From Thermoplasmata archaeon (lineage in GTDB: Archaea; Thermoplasmatota; Thermoplasmata; Lutacidiplasmatales; UBA184), in contig JASHTC010000015.1 in assembly GCA_030040755.1 (NCBI GenBank), positions 1 to 13,497 on the forward strand: a stretch of 13,497 nucleotides of DNA. Reading direction: 5' to 3'. Of the stretch, positions 5,528 through 11,402 are shown one piece after another. The first letter of the stretch is position 1; each line of letters begins with the position of its first letter. Below the pieces are notes generated by a model. The model made no database searches. It saw only the letters and a program-made list of their open reading frames with translations, and was not told the DNA's origin. The position numbers and the translations under genes are program-made.

Positions 5528-6727
5528 GTGGCGGTGGAGCACGTCGAGGTCGTCATCCTCGGCGCCGGCATCGCCGGCTGCGCGCTGGCCCACCATCTGG
5601 CCCGGCGCTCGGTCGGTCCGACCGTGCTCTACGACCCACGGACCACCGCCGCCGGGGCGACCGGCCGCGCGGCCGGGATCGTGACCGAGCAGTTGTGGAA
5701 CGAGTGGGATGTCGCGGTGACCCGGGAGGCGCAGGCGGAGTATGCCTCCCTCGCCGCCCGGCGGGACCCGAGCGCGTTCACGGCGAACGGGTTCATCCGG
5801 TGGACCGCCCAGGCCGACGCCGCCCGGCTCCTGACGGACGCGACGGCACGGCTGCGGAGATGGAACGTTGACGTCCGGCCGATCGGGCGGGCGGAGCTCG
5901 AGACCCGGATCCCCTGGGGCCGGTTCGACGACGTGGCGGCAGCGATCTTCAGCCCCCACGACGCGGTCGTGACGCCGAGCTCGCTCACGGACCTGTACGC
6001 CGCCGAAGCCCGTCGGGCGGGCGTGGAGTTGGAGATCGGGTCCCCCTTCCACAGGCTCGTCCGCTCCGACGGGGGCTGGACCCTGGAGGTCGGCCAGCGC
6101 ACCTTCCGCGCCGGCCACGCGGTCGTGGCGGCGGGGGCATGGTCGAAGCGCCTCCTCACCGGCCTGGGGTGGCCGCAGCCGCTCGCGCCGTACCGGACCC
6201 AGGCCGCGACCCTTCGTCCGGCCGCCGGGGGGCCTGAAGACTTTCCGTCGGTCCACGATGTCGACCTGGACGTCTACGCTCGCCCGGAGGGGAACGGTCG
6301 GATTCTCGCCGGGGACGGCACGGAGCTGGTCGAGGTCGACCCCGACCGGACGCCGAGCGGGGGCGACGAGAAGTTCCTGGGTCATCTCGCCGAGACCTTC
6401 ACGGCTCGATTCCCCGGCTGGGCCGATGCCGAGCTGGTGCGCGCCTGGTCGGGAGTCTGTACCGCGACGCCCGACCGACGCCCCCTCGTCGGCCCGGTCC
6501 CCGGGTCCGAGGGGCTGGTCGTGCTGACGGGGTTCAACGGGTTCGGAGTGATGCGGGCGGGGGGCGTTGCCCAGCGCCTGGCGGCCCTCCTCGCGGCCGG
6601 CGAGGACGCGAGTCGAGAGCTCGAGGGCCTTCGGCCCGTGCTGCCCGGCCGGTTTCCCCCTGGGACGCCGGGCCCCCGGCCCCGTCCAGGGTTCACCCTC
6701 GAGGGGGGAAATGAGCCTCGCTTCTGA
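5528..6727 (+). CDS. DAO-family FAD-dependent oxidoreductase
   Basis: This 399-residue flavoprotein belongs to the D-amino-acid oxidase/glycine-sarcosine oxidase superfamily, which oxidises C-N or C-O bonds using FAD. The N-terminal dinucleotide-binding motif is VVILGAGIAGCALAHHLARR (residues 8-27), followed by TTAAGATGRAAGIV, which fits FAD contact. A second FAD-binding element, VVAAGAWSKRLL, lies at 199-210. The C-terminal signature RAWSGVCTATPDRRPLVGPVPG, then LTGFNGFGVMRAGG (305-346), matches the family. There is no signal peptide or membrane anchor, so it is probably cytosolic. GTG at 5528 is chosen from the TATTAA box 25 bp upstream. The last 17 bases overlap the glycerate kinase gene and contain its start, so the two are probably co-transcribed. 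The residues that set substrate are not readable by eye. Possible substrates are a D-amino acid, sarcosine/glycine or a 2-hydroxy acid; oxidation of serine would yield hydroxypyruvate and lead towards glycerate, but this is speculation. Confidence 0.87.
   Translation: MAVEHVEVVILGAGIAGCALAHHLARRSVGPTVLYDPRTTAAGATGRAAGIVTEQLWNEWDVAVTREAQAEYASLAARRDPSAFTANGFIRWTAQADAARLLTDATARLRRWNVDVRPIGRAELETRIPWGRFDDVAAAIFSPHDAVVTPSSLTDLYAAEARRAGVELEIGSPFHRLVRSDGGWTLEVGQRTFRAGHAVVAAGAWSKRLLTGLGWPQPLAPYRTQAATLRPAAGGPEDFPSVHDVDLDVYARPEGNGRILAGDGTELVEVDPDRTPSGGDEKFLGHLAETFTARFPGWADAELVRAWSGVCTATPDRRPLVGPVPGSEGLVVLTGFNGFGVMRAGGVAQRLAALLAAGEDASRELEGLRPVLPGRFPPGTPGPRPRPGFTLEGGNEPRF
6701..6708 (+). promoter_or_regulatory. 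Shine-Dalgarno site for glycerate kinase
   Basis: GAGGGGGG lies just before AATG, with two bases between it and the ATG at 6711, inside the end of the oxidoreductase gene. It selects this ATG over the in-frame ATG at 6567, which would only translate a shadow of the upstream gene. Confidence 0.6.
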
Positions 6728-8018
6728 CGCCCGGGCGATCCTCCGGGCCGGGGTCGTGGCGGCGGACCCGGCGCGGGCCGTGCGGGCGGTCGTCCGCCGT
6801 CACGACCACGGGGTCACGGTCGCGGGCCGTCCGCTCCGGCCCGGGGCGGGAGGGGAGATCCGAGTCGTGGGAATCGGCAAGGCCGCCGCCGCCATGGCGG
6901 ACGAGGCGGTCGCTCTCCTGGGCCCGGATACGGAGGCCCTGGTGGCCGTCCCCCACGGCTACCCCGCTCCCCGCCGCGGGGTGCGGCTGGTTTGGGGGGA
7001 CCATCCGACGCCCTCTCGACGGAGCTTGGCCGCGGGCCGGGCCCTCCTCCGGGAGGTCGAGCGCTCGGGGCCGAGCGACCGCATCCTCTTCCTCATCTCG
7101 GGAGGCGGCTCGGCGGTGGCCGAGGTGCCGGTCGAGCCGCTCTCGATCCCCCACCTGGCACGGACCACGGAGGCGCTCCTCGCCTCGGGAGCCCCCATCC
7201 GGGCGATGAACGCTGTCCGCCGCCACCTCTCCAAGATCAAGGGGGGCCGTCTGGCCGCGGCGGGACCCCCGCGGGGGTTCGCGTCCGTCGCTCTCAGCGA
7301 CGTGGTGGGCGACCCTCCCGAGGACGTCGCCTCCGGCCCGACCGTTCCCGACCCGACGACGTTCGCGGACGCCCTGCGCGTCGTGCAGCGGTTCGGCCTG
7401 CGCCGGGGATTGCCGCTCCCGGTCCTCCGGTACCTCTCGGAGGGCGCCCGGGGTCGTCACCCCGAGACTCCCAAACCCGACGACCCGGCCTTCCGACGGG
7501 TCGCCTTCCGGTTCGGTGCGACCAACCGGACCGCCCTCGAGGCCTCCGCCCGGGCGGCCCGCCGTCGAGGATACGCCGCTCGGGTCGTCGCGGCCCCGGT
7601 GGTCGGCGAGACCCAGCCGGCGGCCCGACGCTTTGCCCTCGAACTCACGAGGGGGGTCCGTCGAGCGCCGTGGGCGCTCCTCTCGGGCGGTGAGACGACG
7701 GTGACCCTCGGACCTCGGCCGGGCTCGGGCGGCCGTAACCAAGAGTTCGCGCTGGCGGCGGCCGCCTCGATCGCCGGGCGCGCCGGCACCCTGGTCCTGT
7801 CGGCCGGCACGGACGGGATCGACGGGCCGACCGATGCAGCGGGAGGCTGGGTCGACGGCTCCACGCTTCGTCGGGCCGTCGCGCGGGGGGTCGACGTGGC
7901 GGGGGCGCTCCGACGCCACGCGGCCTACCGGGCCCTGGACCGGCTCGGGAGCCTGCTCCGGACGGGCGCGACCGGCACGAACGTCATGGACCTGCACATC
8001 GGGCTGCGACGCGGCTAG
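6711..8018 (+). CDS. gckA: Glycerate 2-kinase, MOFRL type
   Basis: This kinase phosphorylates D-glycerate at O-2 to 2-phosphoglycerate, feeding lower glycolysis. In Thermoplasma and Picrophilus this class completes the non-phosphorylative Entner-Doudoroff pathway. The 435-residue product has the two-domain layout of the family. The N-terminal domain shows VVGIGKAAAAM with Lys57, DHPTPS, ISGGGSA (130-134), NAVRRHLSKIKGGRLA (167-182) and LSDVVGDPPEDVASGPTVPD. The C-terminal MOFRL domain shows LSGGETTVTLG, GGRNQEFALA with Arg342, SAGTDGIDGPTDAAGG and TGTNVMDLHIGL. Lys57 and Arg342 correspond by context to residues implicated in catalysis in the Thermotoga enzyme. It overlaps the upstream oxidoreductase by 17 bases. 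Its stop shares a CTAG with the stop of the convergent aldehyde dehydrogenase, the enzyme that would supply its substrate. It appears complete and intact. Confidence 0.95.
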   Translation: MSLASDARAILRAGVVAADPARAVRAVVRRHDHGVTVAGRPLRPGAGGEIRVVGIGKAAAAMADEAVALLGPDTEALVAVPHGYPAPRRGVRLVWGDHPTPSRRSLAAGRALLREVERSGPSDRILFLISGGGSAVAEVPVEPLSIPHLARTTEALLASGAPIRAMNAVRRHLSKIKGGRLAAAGPPRGFASVALSDVVGDPPEDVASGPTVPDPTTFADALRVVQRFGLRRGLPLPVLRYLSEGARGRHPETPKPDDPAFRRVAFRFGATNRTALEASARAARRRGYAARVVAAPVVGETQPAARRFALELTRGVRRAPWALLSGGETTVTLGPRPGSGGRNQEFALAAAASIAGRAGTLVLSAGTDGIDGPTDAAGGWVDGSTLRRAVARGVDVAGALRRHAAYRALDRLGSLLRTGATGTNVMDLHIGLRRG

Positions 8019-9505
8019 TCCGGGTACGGAGGGAAGTAATCGGCGACGTGCGGTCGCTTCCAGTCCACGTACACGGACTTCAGCTGCAGGTAGTCGCGGA
8101 CCCCCCAGACCGTCCCCTCCCCCGCGAGGCCGCTCATGCGGAAGCCGGCATGGTACCCCTGCGGGGTCTCGGGCCCGACCCGGTTGACGTAGGTCTCCCC
8201 GAACTTGAGGTCGCGAGCGGCCTGCTCGGCCCGGTCGACGTCGCGGGTGAAGACGTAGGAGGAGAGCCCATACTGGTTGTGGTTGGCCCGGTCGATCGCG
8301 TCGTCCCAGTCGGAGAAGGTGAGCGCGGGGAGCACCGGTCCAAAGATCTCCTCGCGGGCGATCGCGTGGTCGTCCTCCACTTGGTCGATGAGCGTGGGCA
8401 TGTAGAAGGCACCCTTGGCGAGGGCCCCTCGGCGGGCGGCCGGGCCCCCGACCACCAGATGGCCTCCCTGGGCCTCGGCGTTCATGACCACCTCCGCCAC
8501 CTCGTCGCGGGCTCGGACCGAGAAGAGCGGGCCGACGTCCACCCCCGGACTGAGTCCGGGACCGACCCGCAGCGCCTTCGTGAGCGCGGCGAGCTTCTGG
8601 AGGAATCTCGGGGCCACCGACTCGTCGACGTAGCACTTCTCCGCCGCGATGCACGACTGGCCCGCGTTCCAGAACCGGGCCCATACCGTGGCCCGCGCCG
8701 CCCAGTCGAGGTCCGCGTCCTCGGCGACGAGGACCGGAGCCTTGCCGCCCAGCTCCATCAGACACTTGGCCATCGTCGGGGCGGCGAGGCGGAGTACCTC
8801 GATGCCGCTCGCCGTGGAGCCGGTCAGCGTGACGGTCGAGCACGCGGGATGCCCGATGAGCGCCGGCCCGACCTCCCCGCCGGGCCCGGGAACGACGTTG
8901 AGCACCCCGGGCGGCAGTCCGGCATCGCGCAGCGCCTCGGCGATCAGGAACGCGCAGAGCGGGGTGTTGCTGGAGGGCTTGAGCACCATCGTGTTCCCGC
9001 CGAGGAGCGCCGGAGCAATCTTCCGGGTCACCGTCGCCGCGGGGAAGTTCCAGGGGGTGATTGCGACCACGACGCCGCGCGCCACCCACAGGAGGCGCAT
9101 CGACTGCCCGTGCGGCAGCCCGGCCACGTCCTCGCCCGAGAGGGTGCGGGCGAACGACGGGTAGTACTCCAGGTTGTCGATCGCCCCCGCGACCTCCCCG
9201 CGCGCCTCGTACAGGACCTTCCCCATCTCCCGGGTCATGAGGCGCGCCAGCTCGTCGGCCCGCGCCCGCAACCGTTCGGCGGCCCGTAGGAGGACCTTCC
9301 CGCGGGCCGCCCCGCCGAGGCGTTCCCACTCCGGTTGGGCGGCGGCCGCGGACTCCATCGCCGCCTCCGCGTCCTCCTTGGTCCCGCGGACGACGGTCCC
9401 GACCCGGGACCCGTCGGCCGGGTCGACCACGTCGAACGTCGAGCGCCCGTGCGGAGGGACGTACTCGTTGTTGAGGAAGCAGCCGCGGACCTCGGGGACG
9501 GGCAC
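8015..9505 (-). CDS. Aldehyde dehydrogenase, AldA-like (candidate glyceraldehyde dehydrogenase)
   Basis: This is an NAD(P)+-dependent aldehyde dehydrogenase of 496 residues, the usual family size. The catalytic set is present: Asn153 in PWNFP, Lys176 in VLKPSS, Glu251 in ELGGKAP, nucleophile Cys285 in NAGQSCIAAEK and Glu386 in EEIFGP. The C-terminal part, GETYVNR...QGYHAGFRMSG, then DYLQLKSVYVDW, closely recalls E. coli AldA (lactaldehyde/glycolaldehyde dehydrogenase). Because a glycerate 2-kinase lies directly convergent, oxidation of D-glyceraldehyde to glycerate in the non-phosphorylative Entner-Doudoroff pathway is the likeliest role. Lactaldehyde, glycolaldehyde or succinate semialdehyde are alternatives. 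The start is GTG at 9505, because a GTATAG box lies 26 bp upstream and the protein then begins as expected (VPEVRGCFLNNEYV). The open frame upstream to 10231 is a shadow of the membrane-protein gene. Confidence 0.92.
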   Translation of the reverse strand: MPVPEVRGCFLNNEYVPPHGRSTFDVVDPADGSRVGTVVRGTKEDAEAAMESAAAAQPEWERLGGAARGKVLLRAAERLRARADELARLMTREMGKVLYEARGEVAGAIDNLEYYPSFARTLSGEDVAGLPHGQSMRLLWVARGVVVAITPWNFPAATVTRKIAPALLGGNTMVLKPSSNTPLCAFLIAEALRDAGLPPGVLNVVPGPGGEVGPALIGHPACSTVTLTGSTASGIEVLRLAAPTMAKCLMELGGKAPVLVAEDADLDWAARATVWARFWNAGQSCIAAEKCYVDESVAPRFLQKLAALTKALRVGPGLSPGVDVGPLFSVRARDEVAEVVMNAEAQGGHLVVGGPAARRGALAKGAFYMPTLIDQVEDDHAIAREEIFGPVLPALTFSDWDDAIDRANHNQYGLSSYVFTRDVDRAEQAARDLKFGETYVNRVGPETPQGYHAGFRMSGLAGEGTVWGVRDYLQLKSVYVDWKRPHVADYFPPYPD

Positions 9506-9527
9506 GAGGACTCCATACGGGGACCCC

Positions 9528-9533
9528 CTATAC
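9528..9533 (-). promoter_or_regulatory. TATA-like box of the aldehyde dehydrogenase gene
   Basis: GTATAG on the minus strand is centred about 26 bp before the GTG at 9505, consistent with a leaderless mRNA. It decides between this GTG and the long upstream open frame. Confidence 0.65.
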
Positions 9534-9548
9534 GGCTGGCGAGCCGCG

Positions 9549-9608
9549 GCCTGCCCGAGCGAGCCAAGGCCTATACGCCGACCCGACGATCCACGGGCTC
9601 GGGCAGGC
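9549..9608. repeat. 12-bp inverted repeat bracketing the membrane-protein promoter
   Basis: The arms GCCTGCCCGAGC (9549-9560) and GCTCGGGCAGGC (9597-9608) are perfect reverse complements separated by 36 bp. The spacer contains the CTATAC box at 9571-9576, and the right arm covers the predicted transcription start. The arrangement suggests paired operator half-sites or a looping element, but no regulator is encoded next to it. Confidence 0.6.
9571..9576 (+). promoter_or_regulatory. TATA-like box of the membrane-protein gene
   Basis: CTATAC is centred about 53 bp before the ATG at 9626, so the mRNA should carry a leader of roughly 26 nt, unlike most other first genes here. The same hexamer on the plus strand marks the divergent aldehyde dehydrogenase promoter at 9528-9533. 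Confidence 0.5.
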
Positions 9609-9625
9609 GTCGCCTCGCATCGCGC

Positions 9626-10396
9626 ATGACCGAACCGGCGGGCCAGGAAGCGACCGCGCCCGCGGACGACTCGCGGAGCCGGCGATTCCTCCCCACGGTG
9701 TTCGTCTGGGTCGGCGGGGCCGTCCTGCTCGCGACTCTGTTCGTCGGTTGGTACGTGGTGCAGGTCCGGGGCAGCCCGAGCTGCGGCAACCTGGTGGAGA
9801 CCCTCTATCCCTTCTGGGTCACCGTGAGCGGGCCGGGTGCCTCGTGCCCATCGTCCCAGTCCCTGAGCTACTCGGCCGCCGGCCTGCCCTCCACCGGACT
9901 GCTCTACCTCGGGGTCGCGGGGCTCACGGCCGCCGGCGCGGTCCTCGCGTTCCTCGTTGGCGCGTTGCTCCTCCGAGGGCGGCGCGTCCACCGGGGGAGC
10001 GTCCTGCTGGTGCTCGTTCTCCTGGCCATCCTGACCGCCTGGCTGGGGCCCGCGGTCCTGGCGCTCGAACAGCCCTCCACGGTGTGCGGGGACCAGGGGG
10101 CGTTCTCCCCGCCGCTGGGCTTGGCCGGGGCGGTCGCCGGACTGGCCCGGGGAAGCGCCTCCGTCGGAGGCGGGAGCGGGCCGTGCGACGGATGGTCCTT
10201 CCCCGGCGGTACCGCCGGGGGATACGTGCACAGCGGCTACGTGTGGACCGGGGCCTCCGGTCCGTGGAACTCGTTCTTCGGGACGCTGAACTCGACCCCG
10301 GCGACCTTCACCTGGGGACCTGGCGTCGGGTGGTTCCTCGATATCTGGGGGGTCGCACTCATCGGAGCCGGGGCGACGATCAGCCGCAAGAACTGA
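9626..10396 (+). CDS. Four-helix membrane protein with Cys-containing outer loops, unknown function
   Basis: I do not recognise this 256-residue protein. Residues 1-20 form a polar, basic N-terminus ending in RSRR. Hydrophobic helices follow at about 22-46, 90-117, 125-147 and 230-252, and the protein ends in SRKN. The basic ends and the RGRRVHR loop between helices two and three (118-123) place both termini and that loop inside. Two loops would then face out: 47-89, with Cys53 and Cys74, and a long one at 148-229, with Cys154 and Cys187. The long loop is rich in Gly, Ser, Trp and Tyr. Each pair could form a disulfide. The ATG at 9626 has no strong Shine-Dalgarno and no in-frame alternative start nearby. 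The gene is divergent from the aldehyde dehydrogenase and ends 19 bp from the stop of convergent thyX. It carries a perfect 20-bp palindrome at 10201-10220. Confidence 0.8.
   Translation: MTEPAGQEATAPADDSRSRRFLPTVFVWVGGAVLLATLFVGWYVVQVRGSPSCGNLVETLYPFWVTVSGPGASCPSSQSLSYSAAGLPSTGLLYLGVAGLTAAGAVLAFLVGALLLRGRRVHRGSVLLVLVLLAILTAWLGPAVLALEQPSTVCGDQGAFSPPLGLAGAVAGLARGSASVGGGSGPCDGWSFPGGTAGGYVHSGYVWTGASGPWNSFFGTLNSTPATFTWGPGVGWFLDIWGVALIGAGATISRKN
10156..10172. repeat. Short perfect hairpin sequence within the membrane-protein gene
   Basis: Seven-base arms CGCCTCC and GGAGGCG flank a GTC loop. It lies 28 bp before the 20-bp palindrome in the same gene, in the Gly/Ser-rich outer loop coding region. 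Confidence 0.5.
10201..10220. repeat. Perfect 20-bp palindrome within the membrane-protein gene
   Basis: CCCCGGCGGTACCGCCGGGG equals its own reverse complement and codes for part of SFPGGTAGGY. No function can be assigned from sequence alone. Confidence 0.6.
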
Positions 10397-10415
10397 CGAG
10401 GTGCGACTCTCGCCG

Positions 10416-11324
10416 TCACTCCGCGGAACGGATTCGCTCGAGCTTCGCGAGGAACTCGACGCCTTCCCCCGTCTTCATCCGCTGCCCGTCCTCGCGGAAG
10501 AGCGGCAGTCCCGCCCCGGTGCACGCGGCGTCGGGGGGCCGCCCGTCGAGGAGGAGTCGGACGGCCCGCTGCTCGCGGCGGCTCAGCTCGAGGCCCGAGA
10601 GCTGGAACTCCTCAAAGGCCTCGTAGGCGACCGGGGCCACGACCCGGGCGATCTTCGCCATCTCCGCCGCGTAGAGGCGGATCTCCTCTTGGGCGTGCGG
10701 GTCCAAACGCAGGAGCAGGAAATGGAGCAGGTTGTGCAGGTTCGACTTCCAGTACCACTGGGTGTAGTAGGCGACCGGGAGGAGGAGTCGGGCCGTCTCC
10801 CGGGCGACGCCGGCGGTGAGCGCGGCGGTGTAGGCCGTGTACGTCTCCTTCGAAAGCCGCTCGAGGTCCCCCCGGAACTTCTCCACGACGTTCGGCGGGA
10901 GCGCCTCGCCCCGGCCCTGCCGGTTGAGGCCCGACTGACGGCGGACCTCCTCGGCGGCGGGGACCTCGTACTCGTCCGGAACGACGGAGTACCGGGCGCT
11001 GTACTCGTTGACCGAGGCCGTGCGGTGCCGGATGAACTGGCGTGCGACGAAGATGGGGAGCCGGACCAGGAACTTGAACTCGACCATCTCGAACGGGGTG
11101 GTGTGCTGGTGGCGCATCAGGTACCGGATCAGCGCCCGGTCATCGCGGAGGGTCTTGGTCCCCTGCCCGTAGGAGACCCGGGCGGCCTGGACGATCGCCG
11201 CGTCGTTCCCCATGTAATCGACGAGCGCGACGAACCCGTGGGAGAGGACCGGGTGCCGGACCCCGATGAGCTCGTCCGCCTCCGGTACGGAGGGCCGCTC
11301 CATCGGCGCTTCGGCGTCGGGCAC
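10416..11324 (-). CDS. thyX: Flavin-dependent thymidylate synthase ThyX
   Basis: ThyX makes dTMP from dUMP using methylene-tetrahydrofolate, NADPH and FAD, replacing ThyA. The 302-residue product has the diagnostic RHRx7S motif at 99-109 (RHRTASVNEYS) followed by ARYS. The substrate-binding segment WYWKSNLHNLLHFLLLRLDPHAQEEIR lies in the second half. Upstream, AARVSYGQG and LMRHQHTTPFEMVEFKF fit the family's flavin/dUMP pocket. It is longer than the roughly 220-250 residues of compact bacterial ThyX, because of a C-terminal extension after about 235 (SGLELSRREQ to the end), seen in some archaeal and other homologues. GTG at 11324 is chosen over the ATG seven codons later because a TTTAT box is centred 26 bp upstream. 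The gene is a single unit, convergent with the membrane-protein gene and downstream of the sdh operon with its own promoter. Confidence 0.97.
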   Translation of the reverse strand: MPDAEAPMERPSVPEADELIGVRHPVLSHGFVALVDYMGNDAAIVQAARVSYGQGTKTLRDDRALIRYLMRHQHTTPFEMVEFKFLVRLPIFVARQFIRHRTASVNEYSARYSVVPDEYEVPAAEEVRRQSGLNRQGRGEALPPNVVEKFRGDLERLSKETYTAYTAALTAGVARETARLLLPVAYYTQWYWKSNLHNLLHFLLLRLDPHAQEEIRLYAAEMAKIARVVAPVAYEAFEEFQLSGLELSRREQRAVRLLLDGRPPDAACTGAGLPLFREDGQRMKTGEGVEFLAKLERIRSAE

Positions 11325-11345
11325 GTTCCCCCGACCCTACCCGCG

Positions 11346-11353
11346 AGATAAAG
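11346..11353 (-). promoter_or_regulatory. TATA-like box of thyX
   Basis: CTTTATCT on the minus strand is centred about 26 bp before the GTG at 11324, fitting a leaderless mRNA. It lies in the 78-bp gap after the sdh operon. An eight-base inverted repeat at 11356-11363/11383-11390 precedes it and could help end sdh transcription, but it is short. Confidence 0.65.
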
Positions 11354-11402
11354 CCGCCCCCGGCCGGTCGTCCTCGAGGGTCCCGGGGGCTTCCTCGGGC
11401 GG

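Noticed and set aside
6693..9329. 878-codon minus-strand open frame opposite glycerate kinase and out of frame with the aldehyde dehydrogenase.
   Set aside because: Low-complexity Gly/Arg/Pro translation with no motif; typical of long spurious frames in GC-rich DNA.
8015..10231. 738-codon open frame on the minus strand as a fused aldehyde dehydrogenase.
   Set aside because: Residues before 9505 are Pro/Gly/Arg-rich and antisense to the membrane-protein gene. A TATA box and GTG at 9505 give a normal-length enzyme.
11356..11390. Terminator hairpin after the sdh operon.
   Set aside because: The arms are only 8 bp with a 19-bp spacer, and there is no proper T-run beyond the thyX TATA box.
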